A DNA stretch of 64,000 nt from Sepiola atlantica (lineage: Eukaryota; Mollusca; Cephalopoda; Sepiida; Sepiolidae): contig OY744519.1 of assembly GCA_963556195.1 (NCBI GenBank), forward strand, positions 111,898,145 through 111,962,144. The letters are read 5' to 3'. The translations under genes were made by a program, and so were the position numbers. Shown in pieces: positions 35,996 to 47,000 of this stretch. Numbering within the stretch: position 1 is the first letter of the stretch; the number at the start of each line of letters is the position of its first letter. The notes under the pieces are model-generated. The model was not told the origin of the DNA. It did not search any database and saw nothing but the letters and a program-made list of their open reading frames with translations.

Positions 35996-36418
35996 TTAAA
36001 ATCAATAAAAATACCAGTCATACTTAAAGCATGCAAAGAAGACTTAGCTTAACTTTGGCGAATCTATTCAATTTTTGTCTGCATCATTATTTGTAGGCCA
36101 ATCACTCAGCAAATGACCCGGTGAGAATGAAGATACCATTTATCTAAGAATAAGACGGAGGAAGGGGGTATCCTTCTATGGGTGGTCAAACTATTTTTTT
36201 CTTCGTAATTTAAGCTACCTATTCTTTTCAATTTTTTTTCATTTAACCGAAAGAACAATCGAAACAGGCATTTCCCCGACCAGTTGGATGAAAATAAGGC
36301 ACACGGAATAAAACGAAAATGGAATAAAAACATAGAAAATAAATATAATTAACTAAGGTAACAAGCTAAAATTAATAAAAATACCAGTTATATTTAAAGC
36401 ATGCAAAGAAAACTTGGG
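35996..36418. repeat. Direct repeats (~55 bp) flanking a ~306-bp segment
   Basis: AATCAATAAAAATACCAGTC.. TTAAAGCATGCAAAGAAGAC at 35,999-36,045 recurs as AATTAATAAAAATACCAGTT.. TTAAAGCATGCAAAGAAAAC at 36,370-36,414. The copies are too diverged for a fresh target duplication. The intervening open frame on the minus strand is unsupported. Confidence 0.65.
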
Positions 36419-36534
36419 TTCTTTTTCAAACATTGTAGTGTAGTTTTACAAGATTTTGTTCATTTTGCATTTTAAGTATTTCATCTTATAATATTAATAA
36501 TCATCAAACCACCTGACCCGTTGGGTCAGTATTT

Positions 36535-37330
36535 TTAATATATATATATATGTATATCTTTATAAAGTTAAATATTTTTATATGTTAATATATTTGTATG
36601 AACAAGATTCACTCCTAAACTTATTAATCGATCATTATGAATTTTGGAACACAGTTATATATGTGGGCTATATTTAGTTTAATTTAGTTTCAAGCAAAGG
36701 AAGTAAAAAAGGAAGCGGAAGCCCTTCGTGAAAATCCAGATATCTCCAATTTTTGTGAAATCTTAATAGGTATGAGACATCAATTAATAAATATTCTCCA
36801 AATTTCACTTCCTTTGGAGTATTTTCAAAAGGTTTTTAGGGGTCATAATGAGTAAACCCTTCCATTTGAAAATTAAAATATATCAGATTTGCATTTGATC
36901 CATAGTCATTAGAGACCAATTGAGCAAGATTCCCTAAATTTCAATTTCTTTGTAAGACCTCTTAAATTTGAGATATCTTCTAAAATGAAAGTCATGTAAT
37001 GTATTTTGATCAAAATTAGAATAAGGATTCTAAACATAGGTTGTGCCCATATTATGTCCCCTAAAAACCTTTAAAATGCTCCAAAGAAACTGAAACATGA
37101 GGAATATTTATGATTGTTAAAATTTCATAAAAATCGGAAGCATCTTAATTTTCATGAAGGTCTGTCACTCCCTCTTCTCACCCTTTGTGTAAAACTAAAA
37201 ACTAAATATAGCCAACATTACCCACCACTACGTCTAGCGGCTGTGTTCCAAAATTCATAATGATCGGTTACTTAGATTAGGAGTGAATCCTGTATATACA
37301 AATATCTAAAGATATATGCATAACTAACTT
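36535..37330. mobile_element. Helitron-like family R, forward copy joined to an inverted copy
   Basis: From 36,535 to about 37,036 the plus strand follows family R (ACAAGATTCACTCCTAAACT, CATTATGAATTTTGGAACAC). From about 37,037 to 37,330 the same left part is inverted (GATCGGTTACTTAGATTAGG and AGTGAATCCTGTATATACAA). Together they make a large imperfect palindrome with unequal arms. Confidence 0.65.
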
Positions 37331-37556
37331 ATATATATATATACACGCAAACTGTCCTTTATTTTTGTATGTATTATGACTTTCTTCTTTACTGCAACTA
37401 ACATGGGCCAAGCCAATTCTTTTTAATGCAGCTATGCGGAAGCGATATTCACATGATCTTGCATTATTTCATTTAAATTTACCCAAATAATATTGCTAAA
37501 AATTCTTATCCAAAATAAAGTTCGTCTTCGAGTTCTATCAGACGGAAAATGTAAAT

Positions 37557-37560
<4 letters not shown>

Positions 37561-37621
<61 letters not shown>
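37561..37621 (+). repeat. (GA)n microsatellite
   Basis: About 30 GA dinucleotides. It produces spurious Leu/Ser open frames on the minus strand. Confidence 0.95.
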
Positions 37622-37628
<7 letters not shown>

Positions 37629-39289
37629 GCACATTTCTTTAAGATAAAATTTACTTATTCGTTTTTGGAGGAAAAAGTTTAAGAAACTACAATATTCCCT
37701 TGAACTGATAGAGAAAAGATAACATTTTTCATGGCTTCTCCAAAAATGCAAGTCAAGACGAGGATAAATGATAACACCATTGAAATTTCAGATTAAAATT
37801 ATTTTTTTTCTTCTTTTTGTTTTAGGTAAATACTAAAAGGATTTTATCCATTTGTTCGAATTGAGTTTTGCAGTTTTTTTTTCTTATTTTAGTTTCCAAC
37901 AATTTTGAACAAACAAATATTATTTTGTTATAAAAGTTACATTAAAAACTTTGGAATTACTGAAGAAAAATATCTTGAACTTTTCAATTAAATTAGAGAA
38001 AATTCTGAAGAAAAAATATTAACTTTTACAAGAAATAACAATAGTTGTTTCAGTCTTTATCATTCCTATATATAAAAGACGAAAAGTGCCTGTCTGTCCG
38101 CCCACTAACTATTTTTAGTTTAGTAGACTTATGAGATTCAAATCTGGTAAGAACGGTACTTTAACAAAGAGGGGGTTCATATTTAACTTTCTTCCTTTAT
38201 GAGATCCTCGAGGGAGCACAAAACCATCCATTTCAATTTTTGTTGCCTCTAATTCTAACCTGGTCCCTGATTATCCCGAGTATTCATGGAATGGGTATTC
38301 TGAAGATTTTTTACAACCTAAGTATTTGCGTTCTATCATTGAAACAAAATTTACAAGCCCAAGACGCATCGTTCACCAATAATTTTCCGTTTTCGATGAG
38401 TCTCGAGAACTTTTAGTTCTTTGTGCAGTGTGATAAGTCTTGCTTTGTTTGTTTTTTTGATTTTTTCTAAATACAAGTCATTTCTAAATACAAGTCATTT
38501 CTTTAGCTATTGTGGTGTGTTTTAGTTTCTATTCTCAAAATATGAACTGATACTTTTTTTCACTAGTTTATTTCCGTATTGTGTTAAATGTCAAAATTGA
38601 AACGGATACTAATAAATATAAATGGTTTTATTTGAAAGTGAAATTTCACTTTACAAATCTAATTCTGTGAGAAATGTAAATAAAGCAGTTTCTCTATTCA
38701 TATGTGTGCGTATGTTTGTGTGTGTAATCCCTATACAGAGAATACTCGGGATAATAATACCAGGATAAATTTCAAACCGATATAACAAACAAAATATTGA
38801 TAATTTTATTAAAAATATTCTCAAAATCACAAGTTTGAATATAAAAAGTATAATTAAGTCATTTAAAAACAAACCTACCTTATTTTGGATGGGTAATTAA
38901 AAAATATGAAAAGGAAGAGATTAATAGGATTTAAAGCATAGCGTCAATATGTCAATACACACAATTAAAACGATTATCAAAATATGAGCAAATTCTGATC
39001 ATTTTAAGACCCTTTAATAGGGACTTAACAAAACTAAAATTTTCTTAGCCCATAACTTTAGGTATGTAAGCTTTATTGCCAAACAGGTTTTGCTATAGCT
39101 GCACGTTTTTAATTGTATTGAAGTATTTTGGCTATTAACCTCTGGGAATTTTCAAAGACGTCCTTCAGTGAGAATGAATCCCTTTAATATTTTTACCTCT
39201 GATTTTAATGCAATTTCAGTTTCGCTCAACAAAATTTCAGTTTCGCTCAACAAAATTAAAAAGTCCATAACTTCAAATTTAATTTTTTT
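37622..39289. other. No gene seen; possible Helitron-like 5' end
   Basis: At about 38,067 TCCTATATATAAAAGACGAA followed by GTGCCTGTCTGTCCGCC resembles the left ends of Helitron-like elements. A similar start is at 41,827 (TCTATCATATAAAGTGAAGT). Two small tandem duplications are present: ACAAGTCATTTCTAAAT near 38,474, and TTTCAGTTTCGCTCAACAAA near 39,223. Confidence 0.4.
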
Positions 39290-39790
39290 TTACTATTGCA
39301 TCAGCACTTATCAAGACCAAAAGCTGCTAGGATAAAGATTAATGAGATGGAATGATTGTCAGCCGAAAGATGAGGAACACTATGGGAGTACTAACATTGA
39401 TCAATGGTATGAACTACGTTTGATTTCTTATGGGGTGGTTTATAACAAGTATTTGTTGACATTGGATTTGAAGACAACCAAGTTGTAATCAGCAGAGAAT
39501 CAGTCCCGTAGTAACGTGTTCCACGGGAGAGAAGCCCTTGCAATGAAGTTTTGTTCATGGAAATTCTTTTTTTATTGTGGTGGAAGACTCGTTCTTGCTG
39601 TGGATATCTTACAAGGAGGAACCAAAGGTTTGAGCTTAGTTTAAGATCTTACATGGAAATAACGATAGAGTAGAGAGAGACTACCACCGTCTCTTCTGTG
39701 AGAAAGGGATTGTAAGAAAGAGAACAGATCACCGCTCACTAGATTTTGAAGTCGATTTTGTACGCTGTCTTCCGACCTCAAACCAACTTA
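39290..39790 (-). pseudogene. LINE 3' fragment, family C
   Basis: This copies the landmarks of the 2,825 and 20,165 copies in the same order on the plus strand: CACTTATCAAGACCAAAAGC, AACAAGTATTTGTTGACATT, TTGTTCATGGAAATTC and AGAGAGACTACCACCGTCTC. Coding sense is lost. Confidence 0.6.
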
Positions 39791-39794
39791 AAAC

Positions 39795-40145
39795 AACAAG
39801 ATACTACCAACGAGCTGACTGGGAATCCCTCAGAGATCTCATCAGAGATGCACATTGAAGTAAAATGTTTTTTACATAGGTGTATATTCATCTCTCTAAC
39901 TATGGATTAAATAGTTTGGTATGCAGACCTAAAGCCTTGGCAGAGAAACTAATCTAGGAAAAGGAAAACTCTGATATAACACCAATCCTTCTCTCATTAT
40001 TCGAGTATTGCTTTTAGTCATCTTGGACTTCTTTTTGCTTACTTAGGAGAAGTCAGATAGAACTTACGCAACCCTTGCTTCACTATAAACTACTTATTCT
40101 GCAGCAACTCTTTCATAGGGTGTCCGTTGTTGCTAAAGAGTGAAG
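39795..40145 (+). pseudogene. Possible LINE RT remnant (plus strand)
   Basis: Weak frames with RPKALAEKLI, then 'SLFEYCF' and 'SSWTSFCLL', could be the LINE 'P.LEYCS..W' line with several breaks. A similar stretch (GGACTTCT(C/T)(C/T)TTGC, GCACAACCCTTGCTTCACAA) lies next to the 5S-derived repeat at 47,020-47,115, so the two may belong to one element. Confidence 0.25.
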
Positions 40146-40184
40146 GAAGGTCTTTTTATCTATTATCATTTTATTATACTAAAG

Positions 40185-40440
40185 CTTTCCATTTGGCATA
40201 ATGGTAAGAATGTTTGCTCATGGGTCGGGAGACCAAGGTTCAATCATCAGTCGAGTCCTACCAAAGACTTAAAAATTTGTACTTGATGCCCCCTTGCTAA
40301 ACGCTCAGCAATATAAGGTGATGATCAAGAGTAAGTGGAGCAATCCAATGAAAAGAATGACACCCTCCCCTACACATCGGCGTAGTAGCTAATGAAAAGG
40401 GAGCCTTTGGTTTGAACACTTGACTTTTACTTTTTTGCTT
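40185..40440 (+). repeat. tRNA-derived SINE-like repeat
   Basis: TTTGGCATAATGGTAAGAAT (A-box side), GGGTCGGGAGACCAAGGTTC and AATCATCAG (B-box side) form a tRNA-like head. The TCGAGTCCTACCAAAGACTT element and a body ending near 40,440 follow. It resembles cephalopod tRNA-derived SINEs in layout. The exact family was not checked. Confidence 0.5.
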
Positions 40441-40574
40441 ATACTAAAGCTGACTTAATCAAAGTTTGTTTCTCTAAGGCTTTTTTCTATATATTTTAAT
40501 CACGCAACATACATGCGAAAATATTCCTTTTTTTTTTATGGAAATCGCTGCATGAAGCCACTTGATGTCAAGAG

Positions 40575-40808
40575 CTAAAAAGAATGAAAGATGATTATCG
40601 CAAAGACGTCTTTGACCGTAGTCATGTAAAGACCAAGGTTATAGATAGGAGGAAAACAGTCAACAGGAAGAGAGTTCCACAATCCTGCAGTTCTTGGAAA
40701 GAAGCTACTGAAATAGGAAGCTGTATTACAATAAGGTATCAAAACAGTGAATTGACGGAGACCACTAGACCAACAAGTCAAAGGAGTGGAAACACAAACT
40801 CCATGCAT
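40575..40808 (-). pseudogene. LINE C-terminal fragment
   Basis: The open minus-strand frame of 77 codons includes ASYFSSFFPRTAGLWNSLPV and DCFPPIYNL, the very C-terminal 'SFFPRTA.LWNSLP.ECFP..Y.L..FK..V' motif of CR1/L2/Jockey-type LINEs. The upstream RT is missing. Its right edge meets the P repeat at 40,807. Confidence 0.8.
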
Positions 40809-40990
40809 TTTAGCCTGACGATTCCCTACGGGGATGAAACGCGGAAGCCTCTGTGTATCTTAATCGCCATAATATATCTTCATAACTTACTACCTAGCTC
40901 TACTCACGTATTGATCACTGTTGAAGTAAATACTGAAAATTGATACATAAAAGATTATATCTCCTTATAACATTTTATGTGGATACATGA
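40807..40990 (+). repeat. Repeat P, single copy, ends in (TA)n
   Basis: It runs from TTTAGCCTGACGATTCC to TTTATGTGGATACATGAA and then a short (TA)n at 40,997-41,013. The whole unit is found inverted at 50,885-51,076 and its first 85 bp again forward at 51,077-51,161. Confidence 0.75.
40812..40860 (+). ncRNA. Hammerhead-like ribozyme candidate in repeat P
   Basis: AGC, then core CTGACGA at 40,815-40,821, stem II TCCC/GGGGA, GAAA, stem III (ACGC paired with GTGT through one G-U pair) and A at the cleavage position, 40,857. The strand after the cleavage site (TCT) pairs poorly with AGC in this copy, whereas the 51,0xx copies have GCT, which pairs. Confidence 0.45.
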
Positions 40991-41014
40991 AATAATATAT
41001 ATATATATATATAT

Positions 41015-41260
41015 CATCATCATCAGTTTTTTTATTTATTTTACTCCTGGTGAAGGAACCTCTTGTGGTTTCTTTCCACTTTGTTTTAGCCCTGGCTAAA
41101 CAATTATCTAGTATGAGATGCTTATTTGCCTTAGCCTTGAAAATACAAAGGCTATAGGTAGGAGGAAAACAGTCAGCAAGAAGAGAGTTCCACAATCCTG
41201 CAGTTTTTGGAAAGAAGCTACTGGAATAGGAAGCTGTATTATAATGAAGTATAAAAACAG
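41015..41260 (-). pseudogene. LINE C-terminal fragment with (GAT)n tail
   Basis: The minus-strand frame reads MWNSLLADCFPPTYSLCIFK, AKANKHLILDNCLARAKTKW, then KKTDDDD as it runs into the (GAT)n/(TA)n tail. It is the same C-terminal block as at 40,575 from a related copy. The element's 3' microsatellite tail is preserved. Confidence 0.75.
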
Positions 41261-43159
41261 CGAATTGGGTATTACATTATGTTTTAAAAAATTCCATTTA
41301 AATTGGTCTAATTTTCCATAATTTGAAATTATCTCACTAAGTCAGTGATCTTTTACTAAGGTTCTGTCTATCACTCTCACCTTCTCTCACTGTATATTGT
41401 TTGACTCTCTGGCTCTTATTTTATACGGCATCTCTCTCTCTCTCTCTCTCTCTCTTTATTAAAAGTCAAAGGTGATAAAACTAACTATAAAATTCACGAT
41501 TGAAATAATTCATAATAAACAAAAGTAATAATACTATTTAACCCATAGCTGGAAACAGAGTTATACATAGTGAGCAGAAAGAGATTAATTCTGGATTTTG
41601 TCTAATATTTTAAAAATTTAACTGACTTTGCAAACTTATTTTTGTCCTGATTCAAACAATCTAACCCAAGGTCAATGGATGACCCAAAGGTTCACATGCA
41701 TTCTCTAGTAGTTTATAATCTTTCGCTTATAATCTAAATTAAAATAGATGGAAGCTTTCGCTAGTATGCATAGAAAGCAGATCAGATCTTAAAAATACTT
41801 ATTAGCAAAAGTCTGAAAAACACATCTATCATATAAAGTGAAGTTGTCTGTTTGTGTGTGTGCGTGTGTGTGTGTGTCTCCACCTAAAAGTCAGAAACTA
41901 CGCAAGACACACCCACAAAGCTGATATATTCTTTTTCAACATTGCCTCGAACAGAATATGGATCCATTTTTGTAATATTCATTCTTTTCGAGGTCATCAG
42001 GAACAAAATTAGTTAGAGGGTGGGGGTGGGGCTGACATTTAGAAGGATTATTTTTCTATCGACCTTTGCTGTGAAATGTTACTTTTTGTCCTGACATTTG
42101 AAAATGCAATATTATATAAAAGAAAATCGGAAACTACACAAGATACATTTACAAACCTCACATAATCGGATTCAGTGTGATCCCCAAACTGATTATGGTA
42201 AAAAAGAATACTGTGATATTCGCTCCCTTGGAATCACTAGGGACCAAATTAGTGGATGCGGAGGGTGCGGCAAAACACCTTTCTTTTATTGTTACTTGTA
42301 GTTTTTAAAAAAATATTGAACTTCGGTCAGTCAGTGAGCTTTCTGTTTTTTTTTTCTTTTCCTTTCTTTTTACTTTCTCTCTTATTGAACCAGTTTAGAG
42401 AGAGAGAGGGGGGAGAGCTGTTACACACACTTTTTAAAACTCTTCTATTTTGTTATTCATCACCCCCCCCCCCGAGCAATGCCGAAAAGCTATACTAGTT
42501 TATTATGAATACACCTAAAATGAAAAAGTGTGCATATACCATCACTTTTCATCACCAGAACAAATCTGGCACTTATTTGAACTCATTTTGAATTATTTCT
42601 AAATGCTTTCATACTTATTTACAGATGCATCTTCTTTTCAGAGTCAGTATGAGACTGTTTCTTACCAGTGATTGTATATTCAGCTATTTCTCCAAATCCG
42701 TTGTCTGTCGTCAATAAAATTAAATTTATTTTTGCACAGATCGACTTTATCATTCTGTCTGATATTTCCTTTCCCTCTACAAGTCAGTACACAAAATAAT
42801 TAGAAACGTTGATTGTGTAAAAGCTGGATTGAATTTTTTTAGAAAGACGCAAATCATTCTGATAAAGTGGATATTTCTCACTTGAAGTTTTTTCTGAACG
42901 GCCACGTGGTTAATAATCATTTAAAGCCACATAGTTCATGATCATAATTGGTCAATTCTGGTTCAAATACATTTGAAAGTTCATATTCTGGAATTTCGTA
43001 AGGCAAGACCTTTCTCATCTTCTTTATAAAAGGTGAATATTTTTCTGAGTGGAGTCTATTGGCAGCTCATGAAAATATACTGATGAAGTAAAACTGTATA
43101 AAAATAATAATGTTACCTGAAAGTGATACATAAAGTTGAAGGGACTTACCTGCAAAAGA
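41261..43159. other. No gene seen
   Basis: Contains (TC)n at about 41,430-41,455, a Helitron-like left end at 41,827, a (TG)n run near 41,852-41,877 and a C run near 42,464. No coding signal. Confidence 0.45.
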
Positions 43160-43329
43160 AGAAAAAGAATATGTTAATTGAATGAATTGAAGACACTTTC
43201 ATTGGATAATAAAATAAATTTGAAAAATAAACGTTGAAAGTAAAATTGGCGGTACACTTATATAAGCCACACTGATGATTGTTACTGAACATGAAACATA
43301 TGTCTCTAGATAATTAATATTCATTTACA

Positions 43330-43408
<79 letters not shown>

Positions 43409-43791
43409 TGATTAAACAGGAGTGCCAACTTCTGTTTATTCAGCTTTTGATACGTTTTTTTCTAGTCTTCGTACGTCAGGCGGTTGCAAAATTAAATAAA
43501 TTGGTGAATCTATCTAGAGGGCGCTCTTTTAAATTATTCCAACAGCACTTCAATACACTCCCCCCCCCCTCATAACAGGAATGGTTGATGTTTGGTTTAC
43601 TAATGCGTATAAACAATGCTTCCATTATGGGGAGGCGAACACTGCAACCCGAAACCGCCAGAATGGATGTGTTAATTGTTAAAATGTTCCTAAATTCGTT
43701 ATTTGGGATGCCATGCTTTATATGCAATATGAATGAATTGAAGACAATTTTATTGGATGGTAAACATTTGAGAAATAAACGTTGAAATTCT

Positions 43792-43830
<39 letters not shown>
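43160..43830 (-). pseudogene. Penelope-like element C-terminal (GIY-YIG endonuclease) fragment
   Basis: The minus-strand frame contains NNEFRNILTINTSIL and SGCSVRLPIMEALFIRISKP with NIN following. The 'L.I.EA..I....P.IN' line resembles the C-terminal end of the GIY-YIG endonuclease of Penelope-like retroelements. The 5' part of the frame is a read-through of (TA)n and is not protein. A 60-bp piece beginning GAATGAATTGAAGACA is repeated at 43,182 and 43,731, perhaps the element's terminal repeat. (TA)n arrays lie on both sides (43,336-43,405 and 43,795-43,829). Confidence 0.5.
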
Positions 43831-43837
<7 letters not shown>

Positions 43838-45539
43838 CCAGACCCCTTAAGGGATGAATAAATAAATAGATAAAGTAAAATAATAAAAAACAAATATCTC
43901 TTTGTTTTGTATCATTTCGTTTGAGAGGGCTTAAAATGCCAATCCTCATAGAAATGGAAACAATTAATTATATTTGTATCTACAACCATTTATTTTTTAA
44001 ATTGTATAATAAAGTTCAATGGCCGCCTGAGACATTTCACATCCAACAATGTCACATTAAAAACGAATCATATTCATCGTATGGCAAGAAACTTTTGAAA
44101 CTCTTCCACTTTAACTCAAATTTATTGATCTGAAATTTACTCAAGTGGACCAACAGATGTTCATCTTCCCAAACACAAGTATTTGATACTCGACTGACTG
44201 TAGAAAAAAATCTCCTTATGTGAAAGAAAAAAAATCATAAACAAGGATTAATGACAGACATATATGACACTTTGTTGTATATCCCCCTCAACAGTGGCGA
44301 TTCTATGGTGGAGGGAGCAAGGGAGGATTCCACCCTCGAATTTTAGCTGGTCTTCTGGGCTCTCTTTCCCCAACAATGTAAGGTTGCTGGTAGAGTGATA
44401 ATTTTTTGATTTTTGTAAAAAAATAATTCAAAAATTATTTCAATTAGAAAGCCAGGATCTTTATTTATGCACTAGAATAATTTGTATAAATAATTTGTGG
44501 ACCGTAACAGGTTTGCACATCTATGCAAGAGTTATTTACCTTGATAGAATTTTATTTAATTAAAAAAAAAACTCTTCTATTTCAAAGATCATTCATTCAA
44601 CCTGTTGTTACATGGGTAAGGATAAAAAAATTTAAAATGTGATCACATTCAAGTTCCTTTTTCTAATCTTGGCCCCAGTGCCCCTCACACACACACATAC
44701 ACTTTCTAAGAGCTATAAATACCACTTCCCTATAATGGAGATTGTGCCCCAGGGGTGAAAATGTTTTCTTATCAACCTTTTAATCTGGACATTAGTACAT
44801 TGATGAAGAAGGAGGTGAAGACAATTTTAATATATTTACCTGTCATCACATGGATCTCCATTTCCTTAACAAGGAACTCCTTCTGACTGGACAAGCCTCC
44901 CAGTTGGCCTAAGCACCTTCAACTTACTTACGGACCAGAACTGAAACTAAACTTCAAATCTTTCCCTATGTCACATGACCACGTTAACCAATCAGGTATA
45001 TATAAAACCCCTCTGGATACCACGTTCATACACCCTCAATCATACCTAATAACCCGTGCATCTAGAAAATCCTATGTACACTCGACTTTAAGAGTTTATT
45101 ACTGTAAATTAATTTTAAACAACGTCTCCTTCCTGAACAAAAACATATCTTCTGATTGATATCGAATAAGCACGAAATTTTTAAATTAAAACTATATTTT
45201 TTAAACCGCCATATTAAAATTTTAGGTACGAGGTTCAGTATTTTATTTAATTTAATTGTAAAATTACTTCAGCCTCCCCCGCTCCTAATGTTGAGGACTT
45301 CTTCACTATTCTCTAAATTTTTTGTTATTTTACATTAGAAAAAAATTAACCTAACTGCTAAAAATTGAACAAGTCATTTTTTCAATTTTTATTTTTATAA
45401 TCTGAAAATGTGGTGCTTAATCGATAATGATCAGAAGAAAAAAAATGAATCACAAAAAAATTTGTGGTAGAAGTGTGAGGATATGTTGTAAACATCAGAC
45501 AAATTAATAATCCTTCACTCTATAATAAAGACAAACGTG

Positions 45540-45540
<1 letters not shown>
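43831..45540. other. No gene seen
   Basis: AT-rich DNA with unsupported open frames (for example 43,921-44,133). No repeat family recognised. Confidence 0.45.

Positions 45541-45542
<2 letters not shown>

Positions 45543-45601
<59 letters not shown>
45543..45601. repeat. (TA)n array
   Basis: About 29 TA dinucleotides directly before the 75-bp minisatellite. Confidence 0.95.
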
Positions 45602-45603
<2 letters not shown>

Positions 45604-45629
45604 GTCCTCTTAGACAAAATTTTGTGAGT

Positions 45630-45925
45630 AAAAACTGCCAGACGAAACTATTTCAAGTGTTTAGGGGAAGAGAGAAAGTAAATAGCAAATCCGACCCAAA
45701 TAGCAAAAGCTGTCGGACGAAACCATTTCAAGTGTTTAGGGGAAGAGAGAAAGTAAATAGCATATCCGACCCAAATAGCAAAAACTGTCTGACGAAACCA
45801 TTTCAAGTGTTTAGGGGAAGAGAGAAAGTAAATAGCAAATCCGACCCAAATAGCAAAAACTGTCTGATGAAACGATTTCAAGTGTTTAGGGAAAGAGAGA
45901 AAGTAAATAGCAAATCCCTGTTTAA
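45630..45925 (+). repeat. 75-bp minisatellite, 4 copies, open on both strands
   Basis: GACGAAAC recurs at 45,641, 45,716, 45,791 and (as GATGAAAC) 45,866, exactly 75 bp apart. Because 75 is divisible by three, the unit stays open. On the plus strand it reads TKPFQVFRGREKVNSKSDPN, with a parallel frame on the minus strand. The start of the plus frame is in the (TA)n array. There is no promoter, signal or family match, so coding is doubtful. Confidence 0.85.
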
Positions 45926-46869
45926 AATGAATTTAAAAAAAAATCCTTGACTCTGTTTCCATAATGAGACGTTTTCTTTCTTTTTTCCTTTCTTTCTATA
46001 CCGATTTATACGTTTTCTTTCTTTCTTTTTCTTTCTTGTTTAACTTCACCGATTGAGACGTTATTTCCTATGAATACGAATATCCGTGCAAAACATAATT
46101 TTTTCTGTCACTTTTGACAGAGCATGTACATTGGTTCAAAGACAAAATAGTAGAATATTAAAAATAATCAACATTAAATGCAAATACTTTTTTGACCAAT
46201 GCATAGTCACTAAATGGCTTATAGAGTTCGATTTTTCATTCGATTTTATAGATTTTATTTGTTACTCCAATGAATTGTGTACTGATTAACATTTATTTAT
46301 TTTAAATTCTTAGTTATATGGGTTGAAGATACAAGTAGTTCTCCATAAAGGTAATATTTAAAGTCCACGTGAATTGCAGCTTTTATATCTCTTGATCTGA
46401 TATCCATTCAAGTCATAACAAAATGTAGTGAGACTAAGTTTAATCTATGTCGGGCGAAGAAGTAAATATTCAGCAGACAATTTACAAATTAGAAAATATC
46501 GATTGAATAAAAGTTTCGGTTCTTGTTCAGATCCATACCCATGTCCGACCACATTGGCTTGATAATTTCTGGCAACGAGTTATGGAACAGCTGAAAAGCA
46601 ACCGAAATGGAAAGACAAAAATGTTGTTGATTTTTATTGCTTTTTTGTAATTAGTAGGTATTGGATTTGGAACTGGATAGTTATATTGTTGCATCCTGTT
46701 TTATTTTTTACCTTTTGTTGTCCCTGAATTATCTGTGATTGATATCCGAATTATCTCTCTTGCATTATTTTGACCAACGTAAGGGAAATGCACTCTCCAG
46801 ACTAGAGGATTGAGAGGGGTATCTTGTCTGGGAAAAGGAAAACTAAATAAATACTTGAGGTTTGTTGTT
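45926..46869. other. No gene seen
   Basis: CTTT-rich tracts at 45,970-46,040, otherwise AT-rich DNA without recognised features. Confidence 0.45.
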
Positions 46870-47000
46870 CACTGTATTGTGCAGGTATGATCCTGTTGAC
46901 ACACCGGTTCCCTTTAGATCACCAAAGTTAAGTGACGTTGAGCCTGGTCAGTATTAAATCAGTGACCATTTGGGAATACCAGGTGCTGTATGTGTTCTCA
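46870..47000 (+). repeat. 5S rRNA-derived repeat, copy 2 (best preserved)
   Basis: GTTGACACACCGGTTCCC, GATCACCAAAGTTAAGTGAC and GACCATTTGGGAATACCAGG then TGCTGTATGTG follow the 5S order (helix III, box A region, box C region, 3' end). Relative to 5S it has GTTAAGTGACG for GTTAAGCAACG and GACCATTTGGG for GACCGCCTGGG. The block after it (to about 47,230) is unrelated to 5S and may be the SINE body. The overlapping open frames are not genes. Confidence 0.75.

Noticed and set aside
43476..43949. 157-codon minus-strand frame as a host gene
   Set aside because: The front part is translated (TA)n and the rest resembles a Penelope-like C-terminus.
45641..45880. GACGAAAC repeats as hammerhead cores
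   Set aside because: No CTGANGA precedes them at a usable distance and no stem II forms. The string is part of a minisatellite.
46870..47000. Functional 5S rRNA gene
   Set aside because: Internal promoter and 3' blocks carry changes shared with other decayed copies, and pairing of the ends is lost.
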